DNA of 64,000 nt from Closterium sp. NIES-65 (GCA_948144175.1 CANXME010002149.1:2460001-2524000), one strand, 5' to 3'; counted from the first letter of the stretch, positions 22,601 to 33,768 are shown. Numbers and translations are program-made. The notes: a model not told the origin generated them from the letters alone.

Positions 22601-24039
22601 ATCAGTGGCATGTGGATTTTCAGGGTGAAGCGGCCGCCGGGTTCTCCGCCTGTCTTCAAGGCGCGGTACGTGGCTCGTGGCTTCACTCAGCGGCAGGGAG
22701 TTGACTACTTTCAGACCTTCTCTCCCACCCCGAAGATGACCACTCTTCGGGTGCTGCTGCACATACCCGCTCAGCGCGACTACGAGCTTCACTCTCTTGA
22801 ATTCAGCACTGCTTTCTTGAAGGGTAGCCTGCACGAGGAGATCTGGCTGCGCCGCCCACTTGGCTTCACTGGGAATTTTCCTCCTGGCATCCAGTGGAGC
22901 CTCCGGCGGCGAGTCTACGGTCTCCGCCAGGCACTGCGTGAGTGGCACGACACATTGAGGACTACGCTTGCGGCTCTTGGGTTTGCTCCCTCTACTGCCG
23001 ACCCGTCGCTGTTTCTGCGCACCGACACTTCTTTGCCGCCGTTCTATATCCTCGTGTACGTTGACGACTTGGTTTTTGCCACAGCTGATACTGCTGGACT
23101 CGCCCACGTGAAGTCCGAGCTGCAGAAGAGACACACGTGCACAGACCTGGGTGAGCTGCGCAGCTACCTTGGCTTGCAGATCACCCGGGACAGAGCACGC
23201 CGCACCATTACCTTGACTCAGTCACACATGGTGCAGCAGGTCCTTCAGCGCTTCGGCTTCACGTACTCCTCGCCTCAGGCCACTACTCTGCCTACTCGCC
23301 ACTCGCTCTCAGCTCTGCCTTCGGATGAGTCCGTAGAGTCGAGTGGCCCGTACCCAGAGCTTGTTGGCTGCCTCATGTACCTGATGACCTGCACTCGACC
23401 TGACCTTGCATACCCTCTTAGCATTCTCGCACGCTATGTTGCTCCTGGGAGACACAGACTGGAGCACATGGCTGCAGCGAAGAGGGTGTTGCGCTACTTG
23501 TGCAGTACGCCGGGCCTGGGGCTTGTGCTTGGAGGGCAGAGTCAAGTGGTCCTCACTGGGCACGCAGATGCTTCTTGGGCTGACGACCAGGCTACGCAGC
23601 GGTCGTCACAGGGTTACACCTTCAGCCTTGGTTCAGGCTCTGTGTCGTGGCGGGCTACCCGCTCGTATTCTGTTCTCGGCTCCAGTGTGAGGCTGAGATC
23701 TACGCCGGGGCCATGGCTGCACAGGAGCTTCGCTGGCTCACCTACCTGCTGAATGACCTCGGAGAGCTGCCTTGTTCTCCTCCAGTGCTGTAAGTAGACA
23801 ACAAGTCCATGCTGGCCTTGTGTCGAGAGCGGAGAGTGGAGCACAGAACGAAGCACATTGTTCCTCGCTACTTCCTTGCTCGTGAGCTGCAGCAGCGTGG
23901 TCAGCTGCGTCTTGCGTACGTGGCCTCTGAGGCCAACACTGCTGATATCTTCACCAAGGCGCTTGCGCCTTGTGATCATCAGCGCTTCTGTACTCAGCTG
24001 GGTCTTGTGCCTGCCTTGTCTCACTTGCTCACCTCTTGA
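19641..24039 (+). pseudogene. pol: E3 pol (protease, integrase, RT, RNase H), broken
   Basis: Protease motif LDSGAS is near 19659. HHRLGHPS (near 20125) and CVPCVEG form the integrase zinc site. The core motifs are DVWGP (near 20330), SDRGGEF (near 20533) and QNGIAERR (near 20625). The linker (21150-21780) has GGAEP-type repeats and SPQELREWF. RT has intact YVDDLV near 23055. RNase H reads ADASWADD near 23570. In-frame stops are at 20735, 20801, 21437 and 21533. A base loss near 23683 shifts the frame within RNase H, and TAA at 23792 replaces a Tyr codon before VDNK. Relative to E4, nine codons are missing just before TYVDEVPPP. The end at 24039 is TGA. Confidence 0.9.
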
Positions 24040-24089
24040 CCTTGCTTGTACTGTTACATATATATATACCCTGTTCTTGCTTGTCTAGC

Positions 24090-24134
<45 letters not shown>

Positions 24135-24278
24135 TCCTGCATGTGAACCGGCCTTGTGGCCTTGAGCTTGTGCTCGGAATGTGTGGTGACTTTGTGATCC
24201 ACCCTGAGCTTGCTTTGCTTTGCTTTGCTTGACTGGTCTTGTGACCCCTTGTACTCCCCTACTTTGCCTATGGGGGTG
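24040..24278 (+). repeat. E3 3' region with TA microsatellite and polypurine tract
   Basis: TA dinucleotide runs lie at about 24057-24068 and 24092-24130. The polypurine tract CTATGGGGGTG ends at 24278, just before the LTR, in an inverted repeat with CCCCTA upstream. Similar TA runs occupy the same place in E4 and, more weakly, in E8. Confidence 0.85.
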
Positions 24279-24409
24279 TGTCAGAACATTATAGCTTATG
24301 CTTTTGTGTAGGCTGTAGTGGGGTAGCCCATATGGGGTACAACCCAATTAGGGTTAGTACTTGTACCCAACTCTTTCATAGTGCATTCATTATCGTTCTA
24401 GTTTTCTCA
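24279..24409 (+). repeat. E3 3' LTR
   Basis: 131 bp, the partner of 17034-17164, followed by the duplication AAAAC. Confidence 0.94.
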
Positions 24410-24414
24410 AAAAC

Positions 24415-27237
24415 ATCACCGGCATCATGGTGATGCGTCGCACAGCTGGACAACGTTGTGGTCGCTCCTCTATGCCTGACGAAGAAGAAGATGCCATCGG
24501 AGAACCCATACAGCTAGAGGAGGATAACAATCCTTTCAACGCCATGACTACAACGATGAGGATGAGCAAGACTGGACCTTGACCATCCCACTATGCGAGA
24601 GCCTTCCGCACTAGTGCCCCTGCACTGGAACGATTGCCAAGAGTTTCTCAAGTTCGATGCACCAACTATCGTTACGTCATGGCTCACCCTGCTCCTACGC
24701 GACAAAAATGACAACTACAACAAATGGTACCTGGACAGCTGTTGCAGACAACCCATGTTGGGATCAAGGTGTCTCCAACGCCATCGCCACCCCTACAGTC
24801 ACTTACGTCACTCTGTGGCGAATAACAACCAACTGCGAGTAAGCTCGCAAGGCATGGTCATGCTAAAAGCATGAGACATCAACGTGCACATCACCTTGAA
24901 TGACGTGCTAATCATGCCTGACCTGTGCTTCAACCTACTATCCGCGAGACAAGTCTCCGATTGTGGAGTCGTCTTCAGCACCGATCCCGCCACACGTCAC
25001 ATCAAACTTCACTTTGCTCCCATCGACAAATCGCGCAAGAATATTGGCCGAGCACGATCAACCCCAGGAGTTTATGTCCTCAAATTCGATTAGCCGTTCC
25101 TCCAAAGAGCTCATCGACCTCGTGCCGCTGTAGTTTCAAAGAATTCCTAGAAGCATCTAGACGGCAGGCCTTAGATCAAGCACAAATCTCACCCACATGA
25201 GACAAATCTGCACAATTCCATACCTGATGAACGTTGCACCACCTGCTTCACACCTACCGCCTCCTGCACCAACGTCGCTAGAAGAGGAGTGGAAGCGATC
25301 GAAGAAGTCAAAATTATCGCGCCGCCCGAAGAAGGCATGTCTGAAACCGAACCCGCCACAGTATCATATCGAGTATTCAGCTCCCCGCAGCTTATCATAC
25401 CAAGACAGTCCCGCCCCGGATCAGCAGTTGATCACCTCTGCTGGATCCTGGAAGGAGAATCAAAGGGGAAATATGATGCAAAGGGACAAGCATGTCCCTA
25501 CACCAGGGCCATCCGTCGCAAAGAACACAAAGACTGGAAAGACCCCGACGAGCCAGCAAACTCATTGTCAGAGAAGAAGAGGAGCTGGCCCAACGCAAAG
25601 AGCAGGAGCGCGTACACGAGCTCAAATCGTGCAAGGCTGGGATCCTGAAGGGGGGTGGGGAGCATCTAACGAGGCCGAAGGATGGGGCGGAAGCGGCACG
25701 GCAAACATAGGCGGAACATGGGCAACCGCAACAAGAGGATGGGGCACTTGCGGCGACTAGGGCACTGGCGGTGACTGGGGCTCTAGCCAAACTACCAGAG
25801 GGCTTGTTGATGGCTCTCCTACCCGAGAAGAACTAAGGGGGGAAGAGGAGGAAGAAAGGGCAACTCCCTGCTCACCTTTCGTGGGCCGAATTCACCATGC
25901 CTTCATCGACTCGGGTAATGAACCATCAACCCCACAACGCGATGCTCTTAGACCTCTTCCTCCTCGAGCCGACCCACTCAGATGATTCATAGAAGGCACC
26001 ACCACACCACTCCTCGTCATCCCCGACCGCAGCTTCCTGGCGCTCGCTCTGTCAACCCTGCCAACAGATCAGAACAGAATCCAAAGCAGTAGCAGAAGTA
26101 GAAGCAGAAATAGAAGGCGAAGACGAAGAAACAGCAACGGTGCCAGCAATTCCGACCGAGACACCTAAAGAAGCATGCGCGCTATGTGCACACTACCTGT
26201 GCACACTTGGATTTCGCGGAGATGACGTCCTCTGGCACCAACGCCTCGGACATTCCTCACACCAAACATTCATTCAACAACAGCTTCACAACCTAAGTCT
26301 TCCTGTCCGGTGCCATACTGCGATTCGACGGATCAAAACTTTGAAGCACCACACAGCCACAAACCTGCACAGTCTGCCCCGCAGCCGCTTTGTCACACCA
26401 GCCTTACCCCTCGTTCGAGCCCGACACCAACCGCTACAAGAAGATGCACAAGGTCTACAGCGACTTCCTCGTTGTCGGCTATGGAGGGATCAACAACGAA
26501 TTCTACACTCTCACCTTCGTGGAAGCAAACTCGCGCTACGTCTGGGTAGCAAACGTGGAAACCCGCAACAAGGCCTTCGAAGTGTTCCGCATCTGGTTGG
26601 CTCACGTGCAGCAGCAATCAGGGATGGAACTAAAAATCTGGCACAATACTCGCGCTAGCTAGTGGCAGAAAATCTGTTGGATCTCGAACGCACCCTGCAG
26701 TACTCATCTCCACGTCTGACATCAAACTCTTTTTCTCCACGCTGACAACACCATCCTTCAACCTCGTCGACTATGTGGACGCAGATCACACCGCTGACCC
26801 AGCCAATCAACGGTCATGAATGGGCTTCGTCTTCCAGCTCGAATCAACCGGGCCAATCTTCTGGAATTCGCAAAAGCATAAGTTGGTTGCCCTGCCGTCA
26901 ACAGGAGCGGAGTATATCGCTGCAACCACTGCAAAACGCGAAGGGCTACTGCAGGCAAAAACCCCAACATCGCCGACATTTCGCTAACACTGTAACAACC
27001 AGAGCGCAATAAAGATTGCGAACAAGCATGGCTTCATCAATCGAACGAAGCACATGACACATCTTCGTCAAGGACGAGATTGACCAGGGCAAATTCGATC
27101 AGACGTACTGCCCTACTACTGACATGGAAGCTAACTTTCTCTCCAAGCGACTGCCACGTCAGCACTACCGCACTGCTCCAACCTCACTGGAGTGGTCAAA
27201 CGAGTCAGCTCCCACTATGTCCTAGAATGAAGGGGGA
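24415..27237 (+). pseudogene. E0 pol relic, RT deleted
   Basis: Protease remnant KWYLDSCC lies near 24720-24745, where the family has LDSG. The following copia motifs are NDVLIMPDLCFNLLSARQ (24900-24955) and GVYVLKF. The pre-integrase site DVLWHQRLGHSS lies at 26225-26260. The integrase core start VYSDFLVV is near 26455 and EANSRYVWVANVE follows. After about 26660 the sequence jumps to RNase H: YVDADHT at 26773 and GAEYIAA near 26920, leading to NQSAIKIANKHG and RTKHMTHLRQG. RT is missing. Many stops show it is old. The 3' end has the purine tract AAGGGGGA before the LTR at 27238. Confidence 0.8.
25100..26130 (+). other. Unexplained segment in E0 with GW/WG-rich reading frame
   Basis: This stretch lies between the protease end and the pre-integrase motif, where copia elements normally have little. 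The frame 25197-25760 codes a Lys/Arg-rich part (KKSKLSRRPKK), then a segment in which nearly every Trp touches a Gly (QGWD, GGWG, GWGG, GTW, RGWG, and GDWG after a TAG at 25758). An Arg-rich run follows near 26100-26125. It may be a captured sequence or simply a diverged spacer. I do not recognise it. Confidence 0.4.
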
Positions 27238-27346
27238 TGTTGCAATATGGGTTAAATGAGAAAGTCATTCCCGTACATAATAGGAGCAAGTAGCATCGAG
27301 GATGGACCCGAGGAGTCAGGCGAGCTGAAGCGACATCGGCAACTAT
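27238..27346 (+). repeat. E0 3' LTR, left part (split by E4)
   Basis: Starts TGTTGCAAT right after the purine tract AAGGGGGA. It is interrupted by E4 and resumes at 36407. Together the parts make an LTR of about 409 bp with inverted ends TGTTGCAAT and ATTGTAACA (one mismatch). Confidence 0.75.
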
Positions 27347-27467
27347 TGAGAAACTTAGAACGAGAATGAGTGACTAAGGAATGGAAGTGATACAAATATG
27401 CAACCCTAGAAATGTGTACCCCATATGGGCTACCCCACTATAGCCTACACAATATTATTATTTGACA
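27347..27467 (-). repeat. E4 3' LTR
   Basis: 121 bp, TGAGAAAC to TTGACA on the plus strand. The inner neighbour CACCCCCATAGG is the complement of the polypurine tract. Confidence 0.94.
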
Positions 27468-27688
27468 CACCCCCATAGGCAAAGTGGGGGAGAACAAGGG
27501 GTCACAAGACCAGTCAAGCAAAGCAGACAAAGCTCAGGGTGGATCACAACGTCACCACACAGTCCGAGCACAAGGACAAGGCCACAAGGCCAGTTCACAT
27601 GCAGGAGTACACATATATATATATATATATATATATGGCTAAACAAGCAAGAGCAGGTATATATATATATGGAAGAGTACAAGCAAGG
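27468..27688 (-). repeat. E4 3' untranslated region with TA microsatellites
   Basis: Holds the polypurine tract in its CCCCCA/TGGGGG inverted repeat (27470-27490) and TA runs at 27611-27636 and 27657-27670. It corresponds to the 3' region of E3. Confidence 0.8.
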
Positions 27689-27837
27689 TCAAGGGATGAG
27701 CAAGTGAGGCAAGACAGGCACAAGACCCAGCTGAGTGCAGAAGCGTTGATAATCACAAGGCGGAAGTGCCTTGGTGAAAACATCAGCAGTGTTGGCCTCA
27801 GAGGCCACGTACGCAAGTCGCAACTGACCACGCTGCT

Positions 27838-27968
27838 TGTGAGAATATTATCTTATTGTTCTAGCCTGTAGTGGGGTGCTCTGTAGCGAGTACAACCCTT
27901 CTAGGGTTTGCTATTTGTATCCTCATTCTTGCTAGTTCAATCCCCTTTCTTTCTTCTAACTTTTGACA
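27838..27968 (+). repeat. T-B 5' LTR
   Basis: 131 bp. The core GCCTGTAGTGGGGTGCTCT to CTAGGGTTTGC aligns with T-C and, more distantly, with the E3 LTR. Confidence 0.93.
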
Positions 27969-28003
27969 TGCTATCAGAGCAGGTCGATCCCCTTGGATCG
28001 ATC
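27969..28003 (+). promoter_or_regulatory. T-B primer binding site and post-primer hairpin
   Basis: TGCTATCAGAGCAGG (27969-27983) matches the initiator tRNA-Met primer site with one change. A stem GGTCGATCC/GGATCGATC (27982-28003) with loop CCTT follows, about 9 bp with one G-U pair. Confidence 0.82.
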
Positions 28004-28047
28004 CTGTGGGTGGGTTTCCACCTCGCTTCCGCTGCTACCTTTCCTTC

Positions 28048-28184
28048 CCGCCGTGCGCCCCGAGGCGCGCGGCGGTTTTCCTTCCCGCCGTGCGCCCCGA
28101 GGCGCGCGGCGGTTTTCTGCCCGCCGTGCGCCCCGGGGCGCGCGGCGGTTCTTTGCCCGCTGTGCGCCCCGGGGTGCGCGGCGG
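28048..28184 (+). repeat. T-B array of four near-perfect RNA hairpins
   Basis: Units start at 28048, 28085, 28121 and about 28157. Arms CCGCCGTGCGCC and GGCGCGCGGCGG flank loop CCGA or CCGG. All 12 pairs are Watson-Crick or G-U in the plus-strand RNA. The fourth unit changes both arms yet still pairs. T-C has one such unit at 48245-48272. Confidence 0.8.
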
Positions 28185-28189
28185 GCGTC

Positions 28190-28610
28190 TGCTCTACGTC
28201 GCGGCCCCGCCCTACGTCGCGGCCCTGCCCGACCGTCGCGGCCCCACCCTACGTCGCGGCCCTGCCCCTCGTCGCGGCCCCGCCCTGTGTCGCGGCCCCG
28301 CCCCTCGAAGCGGCCCTGCCCGACCGTTGCGGCCCCGCCCTACGTCGCGGCCCTGCCCGACCGTCGCGGCCCCGCCCCTCGTCGCGGCCCCACCCCTCGT
28401 CGCGGCCCCGCCCTACGACGCGGCCCCGCCCTGTGTCGCGGCCCCGCCCCTCGAAGCGGCCCCGCCCTACGTCGCGGCCCCGCCCCGACCGTTGCGGCCC
28501 CGCCCTACCTTCGCGGCCCCGCCCTACCTGTCGCGGCCCCGCCCTGACCGTCGCGGCCCCGCCACTCGTTGCGGCCCCGCCCCTTGTCGCGGCTCCGCCC
28601 TCCAATCAGG
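28190..28610 (+). repeat. T-B GCGGCCCCGCCC tandem repeats
   Basis: Units of about 15-17 bases such as GTCGCGGCCCCGCCCTAC repeat over 400 bases. Long open frames in all phases are by-products. Confidence 0.8.
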
Positions 28611-29323
28611 TCCGTGGTGGGCCCTTTCCTCCACCCCCCCCCCCCCCCCCCCCCTCCCTCCCATTTCCCGTCGTCTGTCGAGGCGACCTGAGGGGCGAGG
28701 TGTGGGGTGGCGGGTATGGGGGTGGTCGGTGTGCCTTCCTCCCTTTCTCCTCCTCCTCCTTCGTCTCCCACTGCTGCAGCTGTCGCTGAGGGGGGTGGTT
28801 GTGTGGGAGACTGGGTTTAGGGTTTAAGGGGGGTGCGTGGGAGTAGAGCTAGTGGTGTAGTAGTGGGTGTGTATCAGGGGGGTGGGACTGTGTGCGGGAG
28901 GATGAGCGGAGGTTGCCAGTTTGTCGTCAGCAGCACCTGTAGTCCGGGGCGCTGTCCCGGTAGCCCAGTCGTAGCCAGCTGTGCCAGCCGCCCGTGGGTC
29001 CGTTGCCCGTCCGCCGCTATTTGAGCCGCGGGGCCTGTTACTCCTGTAGTCCGGGCGCTGTCCGGTAGCCGCTGTGCCAGTCTGCCTCCTGTTGCCCGTG
29101 TGTCTGCAGCTTCAGCCGTCGCCTCCTGTCTCCTCTCCCCTCACTCTCCCTCCTCCTCCTCACTTGCCCGTTGTGACTACCACTAGCTTTGCTTATAATT
29201 GTGAACTCTAAACTATTTCTTCTTGACCTTGTGCTCAGAATGCGTGGTGACATTGTGATCCACCCTGAGCTTGTACTGTTTTGCCTGCTCTGCTGATTAC
29301 ACCCCACTTTGGCTATGGGGGTG

Positions 29324-29454
29324 TGTCAGAATATTATCTTATTGTTCTAGCCTGTAGTGGGGTGCTCTGTAGCGAGTACAACCCTTCTAGGGTTTGCTAT
29401 TTGTATCCTCATTCTTGCTAGTTCAATCCCCTTTCTTTCTTCTAACTTTTGACA
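29324..29454 (+). repeat. T-B 3' LTR
   Basis: 131 bp, the partner of 27838-27968, preceded by the polypurine tract and followed by CTGCT. Confidence 0.93.
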
Positions 29455-32400
29455 CTGCTGCAACTCACGAGCAAGAAAGTAGCCGAGAGCAATGTGCTTC
29501 GTTCTGTGCTCCAGGCGCTGCTCCCAACACAAGGCTAGCATGGCCTTGTTGTCTACGTACAACACCGGAGGAGAACGAGGCGGCTCTCCGAGGTCAGTCA
29601 GCAGGTAGGTAAGCCAGTGAAGCTCCTGAGAAGCCATGGCCCCGGCGTAGATCTCAGCCTCACAACTGGAGCCGAGAACAGAAGACGAGCGAGTAGCCCG
29701 CCACGAAACAGAGCCGTAACCAAGGCTGAAGGTGTAACCCTGTGACGACCGCTGCGTAGCCTGGTCGTCTGCCCAAGAAGCGTCCGCGTGCCAAGTGAGG
29801 ACCACTGGACTCCGCCCTCCAAGCACTAGCCCCATGCCTGACGTACTGCACAAGTAGCGCAACACCCTCTTCGCTGCAGCCATGTGCTCAGATCTGTGTC
29901 TCCCAGGAGCAACATAGCGTGCAAGAATGCTAAGAGGGTATGCAAGGTCAGGTCCTGTGCAGGTCATCATGTACATGAGGCAACCAACAAGCTCTGGGTA
30001 TGGGCCACTCGACTCTACGGACTCATCCGAAGGCAGAGCTGAGAGCGAGTGGCGAGTAGACAGAGGAGTGGCCTGAGGCGAGGAGTACGTGAAGCCGAAG
30101 CGCTGAAGGACCTGCTGAACCATATGTGACTGAGTCAGGGTAATGGTGCGGCGTGCTCTGTCCCGGGTGATCTGCAAGCCAAGGTAGCTGCGCAGTTCAC
30201 CCAGGTCTGTGCACGTGTGTCTCTTCTGCAGCTCGGACTTCACGTGGGCGAGTCCAGCAGTGTCAGCTGTGGCAAAGACCAAGTCGTCGATGTACACGAG
30301 GATCTAGAACGGCGGCAGAGAGGTGTCGGTGCGTAGAAACAGCGACGGGTCAGCAGTAGAGGGAGCAAACCCAAGAGCCGCAAGTGTAGTCCTCAGTGTG
30401 TCGTGCCACTCGCGCGGTGCCTGGCGGAGACCGTAGACTGGCCGTCGGAGGCTCCACTGGGTGCCAGGAGGGAAAGTCCCAGTGAAGCCAGGTGGACGGC
30501 GCAACCAGATCTCCTCGTGCAGGCTACCCTGCAGGAAAGCAGTGCTGAAGTCAAGGGAGTGAAGCTCGTAGTCACGCTGAGCGGCTACGTGTAGCAGCAC
30601 CCGAAGAGTGGTCATCTTCAGGGTGGGAGAGAAGGTCTGAAAGTAGTCAACTCCCTGCCGCTAACTGAAGCCACGAGCCACGTACCGCGCCTTGAAGACA
30701 GGTGGAGAGCCCGGCGGCCGCTTCACCCTGAAGATCCACATGCCACTGACGATGTTCGCCCCAGGAGGGGGAACCGCGTCAACGTAGGTGCCTGTGGACT
30801 TCCAGGAAGCCATCTCTGCATCCATAGCTGCCTGCCACTGAGAGGAGTAGGGACCCTCTACGGCCTCCGCGTAAGAGCGCGGAGTCGGGATGTCTAGTGC
30901 ATCCGGGTCTCCCTCAGGGGTAAGCAGTACGGACGCGAGATGAGGTGAAGCAGCAGCCAGACACTAGAACTCCTCCTGCCTGTCCTCAAGGACGTCCGTG
31001 CTAAGAGCACACTCACCCCCGACGGACGGAGGACAGACAGACGCATACTCAGCAACAAGACTAGCAGCGTAGTCTAGACGACAGCGAGCAGCAAAGTCGA
31101 CGAGCTCAGCAACAAGAGCAGACGCAGCAGTGGACTCAAAGGAGGGGTCAGTGACGACAGTAGCAACGAGACGCGTGACAGTAGGACTGGCAGCACGAAG
31201 AGAGTTCGACTCAGGGTCGGCAAGCGCAGGAAGAGAGGACTCAGGAGGAGAGGGCAGAGGGGCACGCAGAGGAGCAGTGGACGGATGCAGAGACATTCGG
31301 TGCGTGCCAGGGACAGGAGGAGGACGCTGACGCGAACTACGACCACTAGTGCGAGCAGCACGAACAGGCGACGTAGGACGAGACGCAGGCTCACGACGCT
31401 CAGCAAGACCTCCAGTAGGACCAGTGTACGGAGAAGGAGAAGGCAGTGGGGAGGCCGGCGGTAACTGTGACTGTGACTGGATAGGCGGTGGACACTGTAA
31501 GGGAGGAGGAAGACCAAGAACGTGCTGAAGGAGCGAAACAAAGTACGGCCGAGGCCGCGCAGCGACTCCAGACACAACAGGGACAGCACCAGCATCCCCA
31601 CCGGCAGCACCAGCGTCAACAGCACCTCCAGCTCCAGTACCTCCAGCAGCACCCGCAGCAGCAGAACCGGCTCCAGAACTGAGAGCAGTAGCCTCAGCGC
31701 CAACATCCTCAGCAGCTCCAACTCCAGTAGCACTCGCAGGACTAGCACCTCCGAGACCGGCGGCACCAGCACCCTCAGCAGCCGAAGAAGCACCAGCTCT
31801 AGTAGTACGCCTCCAGCGCCGGGCAAACCACTCGCGCAGCTCCTGTGGAGAGAGTGGCTCCCGCCGAGACGAAGCACCCGGAGAACCACCAGGCCCAGCA
31901 CCGCCAGACGCCACACGAGCAGGTCCAGCGGCCGCGGGCTCCGCACCCCCAGGCTCAGTAGCTCCAGACTCAGCACCCCCAGTCTCAGCAGCTCCAGACG
32001 CAGCACCCCCAGGCGAAGGACCCCCAGGCTCAGCACCCCCAGTCGTAGCACCCCCAGGCTCAGCACCCCCAGTCGTAGCACCCCCAGGCTCAGCACCCCC
32101 AGGCTCAGCACCCCCAGTCGCAGCACCCCCAGACTCAGCACCCCCAGGCTCAGCACCCACGCGCGCAGCACCCCCAGAGGCAGCACCCCCAGGCTCAGCA
32201 CCCGCAGCAGTACCAGAGTCACCAGCAACCTCGACCGGCTCGACTGCATCTACCTGGGACACACCTGAAGGGGCAGGACCCTGAGGGGGGAGGGGGTCTA
32301 CCGGGGGGGGACCTGGCACAAGGAAGTGCGGTGGCGGGTGGAGGGAAGGAGTGCGGTAGGGGAAGAGGCGGTAGTAGGGGACTGACTCGTCGAACGTGAC

Positions 32401-33768
32401 GTTCTGGGAGGACAGAACACGACGAGAGGCGGGGTGGTAGAACTGCCACCCAGGGGCGTCAGGGGGGAAGCCAAGGAAGACACAGGGAGCAGCACGAGGG
32501 GACAGCTTGTCCACAGACAAGTCGCGGACAAACGCCCGAGATCCCCAGACACGGAACGCAGACGCATCGCCGACCTTCCCCGTCCACAGCAAGGCTGGGG
32601 AGGTCTCCGGCCTGGAGATCCTGGGGTGAAGGTTGATCTGATGCGCGGCGTACCGAACCGCAAACGGCCACAGAAAATGGGGGGCAGCCGCATGCATCAT
32701 GGACGTACAAGCTACGTCCATGACCATGCCAATGCGGCGCTCAGCAATCCCATTTTGTTGTGGAGAGTTCGGAAGCGTAAAGGTCTGGCGGATGCCTCGC
32801 GCACGACAGTAGGCTCGCAGAAGGCCAGAGGAGAACTCTCCGCCTCGGTCAGAGTGCAGACGCAGAACAGGAAAGTCCGAGCCGAAGCTCCTCCTGAGCT
32901 GGAGACGAGCTGCGCGGATCCAGTCGATCAACACCTCAGCGACATCACCCTTGCTGCGCAAGGGGAAGACTGTGGTGTAACGCGAGTAGTCGTCAACCAC
33001 CAGCAGGAAGTAGCGCTCGTGACCCTGTCCACGGACGCGGGCCGGGCCCCACACGTCCATGTGAGGCGTCTGCAGCGGGGCCTCTGTCGGGGGAAACTGA
33101 GAGGAGTGAGGGGCAGCCCGGAGCCGCCCCTCTACACAGGGGACACAGGAAGGACCAGGCCCTGGAGGAAGGGGAGGGAGGGACCGGGGGAGACCAGAGA
33201 CAAGGACACGGGAAGCCATGCCTCGGAGACGAGGCAGGGAGGGGTGACCAAGACGGTGGTGCCACAGGAGAGTCTCGTGAGACAGGAGGCGACACGAGCA
33301 GGGGGCAGACTCAGGACCAGACCTGGACGCTGCAGCAAACACCTGACCTGACGCAGCTACCTGGCCAGACGCAGGGACAGGAGGGGACCCAGTGGTCAGG
33401 GTGTAGAGGCTCGACCCCGGCCGATGCGAAAACGTGGCCAGGTGCCGGCCCGTGCGTGCGTCCGAGCAGTGGGTCACCCGCTGACTCGCAGGGGTAAACT
33501 GGTGAACCCCCGCATCCTGCAGGTCAGCACCACTCACCAAGTTCGTCGAGAACGAGGGGAGGTAAAGACCAGACAAGGTGCCAGAGGGGGCAGCCGGACA
33601 CGGGAGGACAGTGGAGAAGTGAGAGAGGACAGGACCCCCAGAGGGGTCTGCCAGGGAGACTGCAACCGGCCGACAAAGCGGCGTGAGTGTGGTGCGGTCT
33701 CGAAAGAAGGAGCGCGAAGCCCCTGAGTCAAGTGTGAAGGTGCGGGAGGCCGAAGCCGACGCGGTACC

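Larger units (their letters stand above)
17034..24409 (+). mobile_element. E3: Ty1/copia element inserted in E0
   Basis: 131-bp LTRs (17034-17164 and 24279-24409) run TGTCAGAAC to TTCTCA and differ at one position. The duplication AAAAC is perfect (17029-17033 and 24410-24414). Plus-strand order is LTR, TGGTATCGAGCAGG primer site, GC-rich leader, gag, pol, TA-rich 3' region, polypurine tract CTATGGGGGTG, LTR. It totals 7376 bp and is complete in layout. Several stops and frameshifts make it non-coding as a whole. Confidence 0.95.
27838..29454 (+). mobile_element. T-B: non-autonomous TRIM-like LTR element in E4
   Basis: 131-bp LTRs (27838-27968 and 29324-29454) differ at one position and are flanked by a perfect CTGCT duplication (27833-27837 and 29455-29459). 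The primer site TGCTATCAGAGCAGG follows the left LTR and the polypurine tract CTATGGGGGTG precedes the right LTR. The 1355-bp interior lacks gag and pol. It holds a hairpin array (28048-28184), GCGGCCCCGCCC repeats to about 28610, a C run near 28635-28653 and a noncoding 3' part similar to T-C and T-D. Confidence 0.94.
27689..33768 (-). pseudogene. pol: E4 pol (protease, integrase, RT, RNase H), split by T-B
   Basis: Protease LDSGAS is near 33730 and HHRLGHPS near 33260. The integrase core has DVWGP (33060), SDRGGEF (32850) and NGIAERR (32755). The linker with GGAEP-type repeats spans about 31560-32220 and contains SPQELREWF near 31840. RT has YIDDLV (near 30290). RNase H runs to the T-B insertion after ARELQQ at 29455, and its last part is 27837-27689 (ANTADVFTKAL). 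In-frame stops: TAG after EEF at 30961-30963, TAG in the run before RQGVDYF (near 30661), and TAG at about 30304 just before ILVYIDD. The first two are also in E8. Integrase and its neighbours are one 870-codon open frame, so decay is limited. Confidence 0.92.

Noticed and set aside
24092-24130. TA microsatellites as possible promoters or origins
   Set aside because: They are simple repeats in the 3' regions of E3 and E4, downstream of the RNase H stop, with no other signal.
28048-28184. Regular repeats that could be taken for a CRISPR array
   Set aside because: Units are self-complementary with spacers of only a few near-constant bases, inside an LTR element of a eukaryotic genome.
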